A DNA stretch of 64,000 nt from Frateuria hangzhouensis (GTDB lineage: Bacteria > Pseudomonadota > Gammaproteobacteria > Xanthomonadales > Rhodanobacteraceae), in the NCBI RefSeq assembly GCF_026410505.1, contig NZ_JAPMIU010000003.1:186001-250000 (forward strand), read 5' to 3'. Every line of letters starts with the position of its first letter. Position 1 is the stretch's first letter. The position numbers and the translations under genes are program-made. The notes beneath the pieces are model-generated. The model saw only the letters and a program-made list of their open reading frames with translations, did not search any database and was not told the DNA's origin. Positions 18,411 to 27,038 of this stretch are shown piece after piece.

Positions 18411-18432
18411 GTAGGGTGGGCTTCAGCCCACC
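18411..18432. repeat. single REP-like hairpin, family 2 (GTAGGGTGGGCTTCAGCCCACC)
   Basis: TGGGCTTCAGCCCA is a tight hairpin directly after the hrpA stop. The same unit occurs as inverted pairs at 26465 and 38682. A single arm here could act as an mRNA 3'-end stabiliser. Confidence 0.75.
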
Positions 18433-18504
18433 ATCCGCCGCATCCAGAAGTTGGTCTGTGGCCTGAAACCCGCCCCACGGTTGCCGGAACCCATTTGTCC
18501 TAGC

Positions 18505-20628
18505 ATGTTGTCCCCCATGTCCGAGCCCGCCCACCCCGCATCGACCCGCCTCGCCGCCTGGCAGGCGCGTGCGACTGCCTCGCCGTTGCTGGCGGACGCG
18601 CTCGTGGCCAGCACGCCGGCGAACGAAGCCGAGTGCGCCGACGTGCTGGACCTGCTCGCCATGCTCGGCTGCGACGTGCAGACCCAGGCCGCGGCCGTGT
18701 GGTTCGAAGTGGCCGACCGCCACCCGGACGCGTGGCAGGCGCGCGCGCCATCGCTGCCGCTGGAGCTGCAACGGCTGGTCGAAGGCCAGCTCGCCGCGCA
18801 GAAGGTCTGGGCCTTGCACGCCCAGCGCGAAACCGGCACCTCCGAAGGCCTGCGTCGGCTGTTGCTGGCGATCATCCGCGACCTGCGCGTGGTGTTCGTC
18901 CTGCTGGCGCGCCAGCTCGCGAAGATGCGCGGCGCAGCAGTGTTGCCCGAGGCCGAACGCGTGGCGCTGGCCCGGCTCACCCGCGACATCCACGCGCCGC
19001 TGGCCAACCGGCTGGGCATCTGGCAGTTGAAGTGGGAGCTGGAAGACCTGGCCTTCCGCCATCTGCAGCCGGATACCTACAAACGCATCGCGCGCCTGCT
19101 GGACGAGCGCCGCGCGGACCGCGAAACCTTCATCGCCCAGGTGCTGGCCGAACTCGGCACCGCACTCGAGGCGGCCGGCATCCGGGCCGACCTGGCCGGT
19201 CGCCCCAAGCACATCTATTCCATCTGGAAAAAGATGCAGCGCAAGGGGCTGGCCTTCGACGATCTCCACGACATCCGCGCCGTGCGCATCCTGGTCGACA
19301 GCGTCGCCGACTGCTACGCCGCGCTTGGGGTAGTGCATGCCCAGTGGCAGCACCTGCCGCGCGAGTTCGACGATTACCTGGCGCGGCCCAAGGGCAACGG
19401 CTACCGCTCGCTGCACACCGCGGTGATCGGTCCGGCCGGCCGGACGCTGGAGGTGCAGATCCGCACCCACGCCATGCACCGCGACAACGAACTCGGCGTG
19501 GCCGCGCACTGGCGCTACAAGGAAGGAGGCGGCGCCGATGCCGAGTTCGAGGCCAAGATCGCCTGGATGCGCAAGCTGCTTGAACCGCGCGCCGAAGAGG
19601 AGTTGGCCGCAGGGCTGCGCACCGAACTGCTGGAAGACCGCGTCTACCTGCTCACGCCCAAGGGCGAGGTGTTCGACCTGCCGCGCGGCGCCACCGTGCT
19701 GGATTTCGCCTACCACGTGCATACCGAGGTCGGTCACCGCTGCCGCGGCGCCAAGGTCAACGGCCGCATCGTGCCGCTCACCCACCAGCCCCGCAGCGGC
19801 GATCGCGTGGAAATCGTCACCGCCAAGAATGCCGAACCCAGTCGCGACTGGCTTTCGCCGCACCATGGTTATCTCAACACCAGCCGCGCGCGGGAGAAGG
19901 CGCGCAGCTGGTTCCGCCGCATCGCCTTCGACGCCAACCTCGCCGCTGGCCGCACGTTGCTCGAACGCGAGCTCAAGCGGCTGGCCCTGCCCGGGGTGGA
20001 CCTGTCGAAGCTGCCGGCGCACTTCCACCTGAAGACCCACGACGAGATGCTGGTGGCGCTGGCGCTGGGCGAGGTCAGCGGCGGCCAGATCGCCCGGGTG
20101 CTGCAGGAGGCGGCGCAGCCGGTCGAGCCCACGCCGGCACCGGCGCCGCCGGTGCGCCACGTCGCGCCCGACCACGCCGCGTTGCGCATCGAGGGCGTCG
20201 GCAACCTGCTTTCGGTGCTGGCGCGCTGCTGCCAGCCGCTGCCGGGCGACCCGGTACGCGGCTTCATCACCAAGGGGCGCGGCGTCTCCGTGCACCGCGC
20301 CGACTGCGCCAGCCTGGCGCGGCTGGCACGGCGCGATCCGGATCGCGTGATCGAGGTCGAATGGGGCCGCGCTGCCACGCAGTCCTACCAGGTCGACATC
20401 GAACTGCGCGGGTTCGACCGCAAGGGCCTGCAGAAGGACGTCACCAACCTGATCAGCAACATGGGAACGCCCATCGTGGCGTCCTCGAGCCGGCTGGAGG
20501 TGAGCACCGGCGAGGTCGAGATGCGCTTCACCCTGCGCGTGCGCGACTTCGAGCAGCTGTCCGCGCTGCTCGGCAAGCTGGTCGCGCTGCCCAACGTGGT
20601 GGAGGCGCGGCGCGTCAGCGCAAGCTGA
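18505..20628 (+). CDS. relA: GTP pyrophosphokinase RelA-type (p)ppGpp synthetase (707 aa)
   Basis: Ribosome-linked alarmone synthetase of the stringent response. The N-terminal hydrolase region lacks the HDxxED motif of SpoT/Rel hydrolases, so only synthesis is expected. The synthetase domain shows 'GRPKHIYSIWKKMQRK', 'DDLHDIRAVRILV', 'ARPKGNGYRSLHTAV' and 'VQIRTHAMHRDNELG.AAHW'. The TGS domain ('LTPKGEVFDLPRGATVLDFA') and a C-terminal ACT domain follow, with 'LARCCQPLPGDPV' in the zinc-finger region. The ATG at 18505 or 18517 is the likely start; the open frame begins at 18451 within non-conserved sequence. It follows hrpA by about 100 bp containing a repeat hairpin. Confidence 0.92.
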   Translation: MLSPMSEPAHPASTRLAAWQARATASPLLADALVASTPANEAECADVLDLLAMLGCDVQTQAAAVWFEVADRHPDAWQARAPSLPLELQRLVEGQLAAQKVWALHAQRETGTSEGLRRLLLAIIRDLRVVFVLLARQLAKMRGAAVLPEAERVALARLTRDIHAPLANRLGIWQLKWELEDLAFRHLQPDTYKRIARLLDERRADRETFIAQVLAELGTALEAAGIRADLAGRPKHIYSIWKKMQRKGLAFDDLHDIRAVRILVDSVADCYAALGVVHAQWQHLPREFDDYLARPKGNGYRSLHTAVIGPAGRTLEVQIRTHAMHRDNELGVAAHWRYKEGGGADAEFEAKIAWMRKLLEPRAEEELAAGLRTELLEDRVYLLTPKGEVFDLPRGATVLDFAYHVHTEVGHRCRGAKVNGRIVPLTHQPRSGDRVEIVTAKNAEPSRDWLSPHHGYLNTSRAREKARSWFRRIAFDANLAAGRTLLERELKRLALPGVDLSKLPAHFHLKTHDEMLVALALGEVSGGQIARVLQEAAQPVEPTPAPAPPVRHVAPDHAALRIEGVGNLLSVLARCCQPLPGDPVRGFITKGRGVSVHRADCASLARLARRDPDRVIEVEWGRAATQSYQVDIELRGFDRKGLQKDVTNLISNMGTPIVASSSRLEVSTGEVEMRFTLRVRDFEQLSALLGKLVALPNVVEARRVSAS

Positions 20629-20705
20629 ATACACAAGCATCACCGGGCCGGCGTGCAGAGTACGCGATGCTAAGCTCCAATGCGTTGCCAGGACAGCCTT
20701 GACCC

Positions 20706-22436
20706 ATGAGCGGACGCAAAGACCACCACGACCGGCGCAACGGCCGCGCCGAACCCACGCTGGGCGATCTGGGCGGGCTGGACACGCCGCATACCCACGT
20801 GCACGATCCGGACGACCGCCTGCCGCCGATCTCGTTCGAAACGCCGCAGCGCCCGCCGCCGGCGCGCCATCGGCGCGTGCGCGTGCGCAGCTGGCATGTG
20901 GTGCTGCTGGTGGTCGTGCTGGTCGTCGGCGGCGGCGTATGGGCGCTGCGCGAGTACCAGAACAGCCTGCGCGACATGGTCCCGCGCACCGAGCTCAATG
21001 ACGTGCTGAGCCGCGCCGACGCCGCCCTGCGTGATGGCCACCTGGACGGTACCGACGGCAGCAGCGCGCGCGAGCTGTATCAGTCCGCGCGCGGACTGGA
21101 GCCGGACAACGACCGCGCCCGCGACGGCCTGCACCAGGTCGGCATGGCCGAGCTCTCGCGCGCCGATACCGCCTATCGCGCCGGCCGGCTGGACGAGGCA
21201 CGGCGGGAACTGACCGTCGCCCGCGAACTGCTCGGCGGCGGCAACGACGTCGACCGCCTGGACAGCAAGATCAAGCAGGCCCGTGGCGCCGCCGAACCGG
21301 CCGACGGCCTGGTGGAACGGGCGCAGCAGGCGCTCGCCGCCGGCAAGTTGACCGGCGACGACGGTGCCGGCGCGCTGTACCAGCACGTGTTGGCCGGCGA
21401 TCCGGACAATGCCGTGGCCAGGCACGGCCTGGACCAGGTCGGCGCCGGCCTGGCCAACCAGGCACGCGCCGCGCTCGCCCACGACGACCCGAACACCGCC
21501 TCGGCGCGCATCGACCAGCTCGCCGCGATGTTGCCCAGCTATGGCGAACTGCCCTCGCTGCGCGCCGCGCTCGCGCAGGCGCAGCAACAGGACCAGGGGG
21601 CGCTGCTGGAGGCCATCTCGCAGGGCCAGCAGGCGCTGCGCGACGGCCGCATCAGCGGTGCCGGCAACAACACGGCGCTGGCCCATTTCCAGCACGCGCT
21701 GGAACTGGACCCGACCGATCCGCAGGCGCGCGCGGGCCTGGGCCAGGTCGCCCGGGCGCTGGTGGTGCAGGCCAATGCGGCGCTCGATGCCGACGACACG
21801 GCGCAGGCCTCCAACCTGCTGGACCAGGCCGCGGCATTGGCGCCCAAGTCGGCCGATCTCGCCGCCACACGCGCACGGTTGGCCAGCGCCATCGCCAAGG
21901 CGGCCCCGCAGACCCCTGCGCAGCCCGCACCAACCCCGGCCCAGCCCGCGCAAGAAGTCGAACCGCCGCCGCCCCCACCGCCGGCGCTTACCGTTGACCA
22001 GATCGAGCAGGTCGCCGAACTGGTACGCCGCGCCCGCACGGCCGCCTCGCAGGGGCAGATCATGCTGCCGCCGGGCGATAGCGCCTACGACCTGTACCGC
22101 AACGCACTGGCCATCGACGGCAACAACCGGGCCGCGCTGCAGGGCCTGGAAGACCTGCCCAACCTGGTGGTGCAACTGTTCAACCAGGCGCTGTCCGGCG
22201 GCAACCTGGGCAAGGCCGGTGAGCTGCTCGGTGCACTGGGCGATCTCTCGCCCGGCGATGCGAACGCCAGCGTGCTGCGTGGACGGTTGGTCGATGCCTG
22301 GCTCGACCTGGCCGAACAGCAGCTCGACCGCGGCGATCGCGCCAACGCGGCGCAATCGATCGAGCAGGCGCGCAAGCTTGCGCCGTACCAGTCGCGCGTG
22401 ACCGAGCTTTCGCTGCGCCTGCAGTCCGGTCGCTGA
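20706..22436 (+). CDS. membrane-anchored TPR-like repeat protein, function unknown (576 aa)
   Basis: A charged cytoplasmic N-terminus (about 60 residues, His/Asp/Arg-rich) precedes one TM helix ('HVVLLVVVLVVGGGVWAL', about 64-81). About 490 periplasmic residues follow, made of repeated helical pairs such as 'ALRDGRISGAGNNTALAHF' with 'LELDPTDPQARAGLGQVA'. At least four such units are visible (near residues 104, 215, 310 and 450), each with a conserved G-x-I/L loop. A Pro-rich linker lies near residues 395-420. Spacing suggests divergent TPR/SEL-like repeats and thus a protein-binding scaffold. It ends 10 bp before the next gene, so the two are probably cotranscribed. No enzymatic motif was seen. 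Confidence 0.75.
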   Translation: MSGRKDHHDRRNGRAEPTLGDLGGLDTPHTHVHDPDDRLPPISFETPQRPPPARHRRVRVRSWHVVLLVVVLVVGGGVWALREYQNSLRDMVPRTELNDVLSRADAALRDGHLDGTDGSSARELYQSARGLEPDNDRARDGLHQVGMAELSRADTAYRAGRLDEARRELTVARELLGGGNDVDRLDSKIKQARGAAEPADGLVERAQQALAAGKLTGDDGAGALYQHVLAGDPDNAVARHGLDQVGAGLANQARAALAHDDPNTASARIDQLAAMLPSYGELPSLRAALAQAQQQDQGALLEAISQGQQALRDGRISGAGNNTALAHFQHALELDPTDPQARAGLGQVARALVVQANAALDADDTAQASNLLDQAAALAPKSADLAATRARLASAIAKAAPQTPAQPAPTPAQPAQEVEPPPPPPPALTVDQIEQVAELVRRARTAASQGQIMLPPGDSAYDLYRNALAIDGNNRAALQGLEDLPNLVVQLFNQALSGGNLGKAGELLGALGDLSPGDANASVLRGRLVDAWLDLAEQQLDRGDRANAAQSIEQARKLAPYQSRVTELSLRLQSGR

Positions 22437-22446
22437 GTCGATCCGC

Positions 22447-23292
22447 ATGACTGTCGTGGTGTTCGGGGCCAGCGGCCAGATCGGCCATTTCCTGCTGCCG
22501 CGCCTGCGCGCGCGCGGCGTGCCGGTGCTCGGCGTCAGCCGCGATCCTCCGGCCGGCGAACCGGGTGTGCAATGGATGCGCGGCGGCTTGCCCGACGCGG
22601 TGCCCGCGCTGCCGCCGGCGTCGGCCATCGTCAGCTTCGGCCCGCTGCTGCCGTTCGCGCGCTGGCTGGCGGCGACCGCACCGGCCAACGCACCGCGCAT
22701 CGTGGCGACCAGCTCGATGAGCGCGCAGAGCAAGGCTGCTTCGCGGGTGCCCGCCGAGCGCGAGATCGCGCGCCTGCTGCTGCAGGGGGAAGACGAACTG
22801 GCCGCCACCTGCGCGGCGCTGGGCTGTGGCTGGACGGTGCTGCGCCCGACCCTGATCTACGGCGCTGGCCGGGACAAGAGCCTCACGCCGCTGGCGCAGC
22901 GCGCGATGCGTACGCGGGTCTTCTTCCGTCCCGCCGGTCGCGGCCTGCGCCAGCCGGTGCACGCCGACGACATCGCCCTGGCCGCGCTGGCCGCGATCGA
23001 TCGCCCGGCCAACCGCGTGCTGATGCTCGGCGGCGGCGAACGGCTGCCTGCCGGCGAAATGTTCGCCCGCGTCCAGCGCAGCCTGCCGGTCGCCACGCTG
23101 GCGCTGCCGATCCCGGCCTGGCTGCTGCGCCTGGGTCGCCACGCGCTGCCGCGGCTGCGCGGGCCGTTGACACGGCTGGAGTCGGATCTGATCGCCGACA
23201 ACAGCGAACTGCAGCAACTGCTGGACGTACACCCACGCGTCTTCCAGCCCGACGCCTCGTGCTGGCCGTCCGTTGGCGGGAGCCCGCGTTAG
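22447..23292 (+). CDS. NAD(P)-binding epimerase/dehydratase-like protein, extended SDR (281 aa)
   Basis: The N-terminus 'MTVVVFGASGQIGHFLLPRL' is a Rossmann nucleotide-binding motif (GxxGxxG). 'SSMSAQSK' and 'LRPTLIYGAGRDKSL' match the atypical or extended SDR pattern, and 'RQPVHADDIALAAL' is the usual substrate-side motif. The canonical YxxxK is not evident, which is common in NmrA-like or atypical members, so catalysis is not assured. Starting 10 bp after the TPR protein gene, it likely belongs to the same operon. Substrate unknown; a sugar-nucleotide or quinone role is possible. Confidence 0.75.
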   Translation: MTVVVFGASGQIGHFLLPRLRARGVPVLGVSRDPPAGEPGVQWMRGGLPDAVPALPPASAIVSFGPLLPFARWLAATAPANAPRIVATSSMSAQSKAASRVPAEREIARLLLQGEDELAATCAALGCGWTVLRPTLIYGAGRDKSLTPLAQRAMRTRVFFRPAGRGLRQPVHADDIALAALAAIDRPANRVLMLGGGERLPAGEMFARVQRSLPVATLALPIPAWLLRLGRHALPRLRGPLTRLESDLIADNSELQQLLDVHPRVFQPDASCWPSVGGSPR

Positions 23293-23293
23293 C

Positions 23294-23370
23294 GAAGAGC
23301 ATCGCCCACAAGTGGGCTCTTACAGGGTATCGGCGCTCTTGTAGGAGCCCACTTGTGGGCGATGCTCTTC
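23294..23370. repeat. REP-like inverted pair, family 1 (arms outward)
   Basis: GAAGAGCATCGCCCACAAGT.. and ..ACTTGTGGGCGATGCTCTTC are exact reverse complements over about 30 bp apart from one base, separated by 15 bp. The order of arms is reversed relative to the 826 copy. The element lies between the SDR gene and PBP1b and accounts for an apparent N-terminal extension of the PBP1b frame. Confidence 0.85.
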
Positions 23371-23589
23371 AACGGCCAGAAGAATGAAGAACGGCCGCCA
23401 TTGCCGACCTTCTATAGGGCCCACCCGCGGAAAGCCCCATCGCCCACCTGCGCGCGTCCGCAAAGGACCGGTTGCCCGGGGAATGCCACGAAGCTGCCCG
23501 GCCGGCGCCATTTCGCGCCGCCCGCGTTCAGATGCGCGCGGGGTCACACGCCCTATCATCGGGCCTACTTTGGATCCGGGTCTCCCACT

Positions 23590-25911
23590 TTGGCATTGAT
23601 CTCTCGCATCGGCGCGTTCGCGCGTCGCAGCTGGCGTTGGCTGCGCATCCCGTTCTGGGTCGCGCTGGGCCTGGGGCTGGGCTTTCTGCTGCCGTACACG
23701 CTGATCCTCAACAAGCGCGTGCAGGACCGCTTCAACGACCTGGTGTTCGCCGTGCCCACGCGCATCTACGCGCGACCGCTGGAACTGGCGCAGGGCGTGC
23801 CGATGTCGCCCTCGGCACTGGAGCTGGAGCTGACCTTCTCCGGCTACACCCACGATGCCAGCGGCAAGGTGCCGGGTACCTGGACGCGCAACGGCAGCCG
23901 CTACGTGATCTCCTCGCGCGGCTATGCCGGCCCGGACGGCGGCGAGCTGCCCAAGCGCATCCGGGTCACGCTGGGCCATGGCCAGGTCGAGGCGCTGAGC
24001 GACGCCGGCGACGGCACCCGGCTCAAGCTCGCCCATCTCGATCCCGCACGCATCGCCACCGTCTACGGCGCGCAGCAGGAAGAGCGTCGCATCGTGCGCC
24101 TGGCCGACGTGCCGCCGTTGCTGGTCACCGGGCTGCAGGCGGTCGAGGACCGCGACTTCAAGCACCACATCGGACTGGATTTCTCCGCCATTGCGCGCGC
24201 CGCCTTCGCCAACCTGCGCGCCGGGCACACCGTGCAGGGCGGCTCCACGCTTACCCAGCAGCTGGTGCGGAACCTGTTCCTGGACCGCAGCCAGAATCTG
24301 GTGCGCAAGTTCAACGAGGCACTGCTGTCGCTGCTGATCGAGGCGCATTACTCGAAGGACCGCATCCTGGAGGCCTACATCAACGAGGTCTTCCTCGGCC
24401 AGAAAGGCAACCAGGCGGTGCACGGCTTCGCCGCGGGCGCGGAGTTCTACTTCGGCCGCCGGCTGGAGGACCTGCGGCCGCAGGAGATCGCGCTGCTGGT
24501 CGGCATGGTCAAAGGCCCCAGCTACTACGACCCGCGCCGCTACCCCAAGCGCGCGCTGGAACGGCGCAACCTGGTACTGAAAGAGTTCTACGACACCGGT
24601 CTGCTCGACGCCGGCCAGGCCAATGCGGCGCAGGCGGCGACGCTGGACATCGCGCGCAGCGCGCAGTTGCCGCACAACCGCTTCCCGGCCTTCATGGACC
24701 TGGTGCGCGCGCAGATCACCAACGACTTCGACGACGAGACGCTGCGCTCGGGCAAGCTGTCGATCTTCACCACGCTCGATCCCGCCGCGCAGCTCTACGC
24801 CGAGCAGGCGGTCACCGCCGCGATCAAGGGCATGGGCAAGCGCGGTGCGAAAGTGCAGGCGGCAGGCGTGGTTACCGACGCCGATACCGGCAGCGTGCTG
24901 GCCGTGGTCGGCAGCAAGGTCCCCGGCGACACCGGCTTCAACCGCGCGCTGGATGCGCGCCGGTCGATCGGCTCGCTGGTCAAGCCGTTCGTCTACCTGG
25001 TGGCATTGACCGATCCGGCGCGCTGGAACCTGGGTTCGCCGCTGGACGACTCGCCGATCATGCTGCGCCAGCCCAACGGCAAGACCTGGATGCCGCAGAA
25101 CGACGACAACCAGTCGCACGGCGTCGTGCCGATGGTCGACGCGCTGGCGCATTCGTGGAACCTGGCCACCATTCACCTGGGCCTCGCCGTGGGCGTGGAT
25201 CGCGTCAAGGCGTTCCTGCAGTCGTTCGGCTTCAGCGACATCAACGCCAACCCCTCGATGCTGATCGGCGCCGTGGACCTGTCGCCATTCCAGGTCGCCC
25301 AGCTCTACCAGTACCTGGCCGCCGACGGCCATGCGTTGCCGCTGCTGGCGGTGCGCGGGGTGGTCGACGGCAGCGGCCACACGGTCAAGCGCTACGAAGT
25401 CGAGGCCGGCAAGGGCGAATACCAGCAGGCCGTGCGGCTGATCACCTGGGCCATGCAGCAGGTGGCCGACTACGGCACCGCGCACAGCCTGGGCGATTCC
25501 TCGCTGGCCTGGCTCAACGCCGCCGGCAAGACCGGCACCAGCAACGACCTGCGCGACAGCTGGTTCGCCGGCTTCACCGCCGACCGCCTGGCGGTGTTCT
25601 GGATGGGCCGCGACGACAACAAGCCGGCCGGCCTGTTCGGCGCCACCGGCGGCCTGCGCGCCTGGCAGGACCTGTTCCGCCACTTGCCCACGCGCCCGCT
25701 CTCGCCGCAGCCCGGCGAAGGCCTGGAAATGGCCTGGATCAACCCGGTCGACGGCAAGCCCACGCAGCCCGAATGCGAGGGGGCGCGGCAGTTCCCGGTG
25801 GTCGCCGGTTCGCTCCCTCCCGACACCGAAGGCTGCTTCTGGCAGCACATCGGTGACATGTTCGGCAATGGCGGTGATGCGCCCGCCCCAGCCACTTCCA
25901 CGTTCCCCTGA
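23590..25911 (+). CDS. mrcB: bifunctional penicillin-binding protein 1b (about 773 aa)
   Basis: Class A PBP polymerising and cross-linking peptidoglycan. A TM anchor ('IPFWVALGLGLGFLLPYTL') precedes a UB2H-like region and a GT51 glycosyltransferase with catalytic Glu186 in 'QAVEDRDFKHH' and 'GGSTLTQQLVRN'. The transpeptidase domain has Ser462 in 'SLVKP', 'SWN' and Lys647 in 'KTGTSND'. The frame is open back to 23353, but that part is REP-derived and low-complexity. TTG at 23590 (LALISRIG, just before the TM anchor) is the likeliest start, without a strong ribosome-binding site. The probable lipoprotein activator starts 6 bp after the stop. Confidence 0.92.
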   Translation: MALISRIGAFARRSWRWLRIPFWVALGLGLGFLLPYTLILNKRVQDRFNDLVFAVPTRIYARPLELAQGVPMSPSALELELTFSGYTHDASGKVPGTWTRNGSRYVISSRGYAGPDGGELPKRIRVTLGHGQVEALSDAGDGTRLKLAHLDPARIATVYGAQQEERRIVRLADVPPLLVTGLQAVEDRDFKHHIGLDFSAIARAAFANLRAGHTVQGGSTLTQQLVRNLFLDRSQNLVRKFNEALLSLLIEAHYSKDRILEAYINEVFLGQKGNQAVHGFAAGAEFYFGRRLEDLRPQEIALLVGMVKGPSYYDPRRYPKRALERRNLVLKEFYDTGLLDAGQANAAQAATLDIARSAQLPHNRFPAFMDLVRAQITNDFDDETLRSGKLSIFTTLDPAAQLYAEQAVTAAIKGMGKRGAKVQAAGVVTDADTGSVLAVVGSKVPGDTGFNRALDARRSIGSLVKPFVYLVALTDPARWNLGSPLDDSPIMLRQPNGKTWMPQNDDNQSHGVVPMVDALAHSWNLATIHLGLAVGVDRVKAFLQSFGFSDINANPSMLIGAVDLSPFQVAQLYQYLAADGHALPLLAVRGVVDGSGHTVKRYEVEAGKGEYQQAVRLITWAMQQVADYGTAHSLGDSSLAWLNAAGKTGTSNDLRDSWFAGFTADRLAVFWMGRDDNKPAGLFGATGGLRAWQDLFRHLPTRPLSPQPGEGLEMAWINPVDGKPTQPECEGARQFPVVAGSLPPDTEGCFWQHIGDMFGNGGDAPAPATSTFP

Positions 25912-25917
25912 GACCTG

Positions 25918-26442
25918 ATGATGTCCGTCGCCGTACGCGTTCGCCTCGCCACTCCCGCACTCGCCGCGCTGCTGCTTGCCGGCTGCTTCAGCGTGCCGCC
26001 ACAGGAGCAGCGTCTGCCGGCGCCCGACCACGACATGGTCGCGGCCATCCGCGCCGCCGGCGCGCGCGAGCAATCGGTGATCGACGTGGCACCGCTGCAG
26101 GATCCCAGCGTCGCCGCGTTGCGCGAGGCCGCCCAGGCCGACGAACGCGCCGGCCGCTATGCCGACGCCGCCGCCAGGCTCGACCAGGCGCTCAAGCTCA
26201 GCGCCGGCTCGCCCGACCTGCTGCAGGAGCGCGCCGAAGTCGCCGTGCGCCTGCACGACTACGCCACCGCCGAACGCCTCGCGCGCCAGTCCTGGTCACT
26301 CGGCCCGCAACTGGGCCCGTTGTGCGCCCGCAACTGGCAGACCATCGTCGAAATGCGCCTGCTGGCCGGCGACCAGCCCGGCGCCGCCACCGCCCGCAAG
26401 GGCGTGCAGGATTGCCACAAGCCAGGCGTACCGCGCTACTGA
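25918..26442 (+). CDS. TPR lipoprotein, probable PBP1b activator (LpoP-like, 174 aa)
   Basis: A lipoprotein signal peptide ending in lipobox 'LLLAGC' (Cys23 or so) is followed by a short linker and a helical TPR-like domain ('ADERAGRYADAAARLDQALKL', then 'ERAEVAVRLHDYATAERLAR'). It begins 6 bp after the PBP1b stop. In Pseudomonas aeruginosa the TPR lipoprotein LpoP, encoded next to the PBP1b gene ponB, activates PBP1b and replaces enterobacterial LpoB. Position, lipobox and TPR fold support the same role here; this is inference, since no activity motif exists. Confidence 0.72.
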   Translation: MMSVAVRVRLATPALAALLLAGCFSVPPQEQRLPAPDHDMVAAIRAAGAREQSVIDVAPLQDPSVAALREAAQADERAGRYADAAARLDQALKLSAGSPDLLQERAEVAVRLHDYATAERLARQSWSLGPQLGPLCARNWQTIVEMRLLAGDQPGAATARKGVQDCHKPGVPRY

Positions 26443-26464
26443 GTAGCGTCATGGCGTCGCCTTC

Positions 26465-26534
26465 CGTAGGGTGGGCTTCAGCCCACCATCGCCGGCACCG
26501 CGGATGGAAGCGGTGGGCTGAAGCCCACCCTGCG
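26465..26534. repeat. REP-like inverted pair, family 2
   Basis: CGTAGGGTGGGCTTCAGCCC.. and ..GGGCTGAAGCCCACCCTGCG form facing arms with about 25 bp between them, located between the convergent lipoprotein and MAPEG genes. Confidence 0.82.
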
Positions 26535-26557
26535 AAATGGCGATCGGCCGATCGGGT

Positions 26558-26947
26558 TCAGAGCGCCGCCACCAGCAGCAACACGAGTCCCGTGATGCTC
26601 ACTGCCCACACCAGCGTGCGCAGGTACGGGACGCCCGCCGCATACACCGGCACGTAGACCAGCCGCCCCCAGAAATACAGCTGCGCACCCAACGCGCTCG
26701 TCGCGTCCTGTCGCCCCAGCGCCACCACCGTGAGCACCAGCGCCGCGAAGAACGCGAACGTTTCCAGAAAATTGGCGCGCGCCCGATCCAGTCGTCCGGC
26801 GACCCCGATCAACGGAGCGGCTGGTTCATCGCGGGAACTGGCGGCCCAGGCCGAGCCGCGCTGACCCATGCCGGCCACGGCGGCGGCAAGAATCTGCGCC
26901 AGGCCCAGGATCACGCTCCACACCAGCATCTGCAGTTCGGTTCCCAT
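26558..26947 (-). CDS. MAPEG-family membrane protein (129 aa)
   Basis: A small integral membrane protein with four hydrophobic segments: 'LVWSVILGLAQILAAAVAG', 'FLETFAFFAALVLTVVALG', 'YFWGRLVYVPVYAAGVPYLR' and 'WAVSITGLVLLLVAAL'. 'RARANFLETF' is the MAPEG signature (membrane-associated eicosanoid/glutathione metabolism). The chosen ATG has GGGAG 6 nt upstream; the frame opens further upstream without family similarity. Bacterial MAPEG proteins are mostly uncharacterised. It is divergent from the DinG-type helicase with about 90 bp between starts. Confidence 0.83.
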   Translation of the reverse strand: MGTELQMLVWSVILGLAQILAAAVAGMGQRGSAWAASSRDEPAAPLIGVAGRLDRARANFLETFAFFAALVLTVVALGRQDATSALGAQLYFWGRLVYVPVYAAGVPYLRTLVWAVSITGLVLLLVAAL

Positions 26948-27038
26948 CGGCGGCTCCCGGGTTGAGGTGCGGCCATCGTGCGCCGGCATCGTGGCGCTCG
27001 CCAGTGCGCCCGCGCGGCGGCTCGGCGATACTTGGTGG

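Noticed and set aside
23353-23589. 79-residue N-terminal extension of PBP1b
   Set aside because: The first part is the REP element at 23294-23370 and the rest has no similarity to PBP1b; the TM anchor follows directly after TTG 23590.
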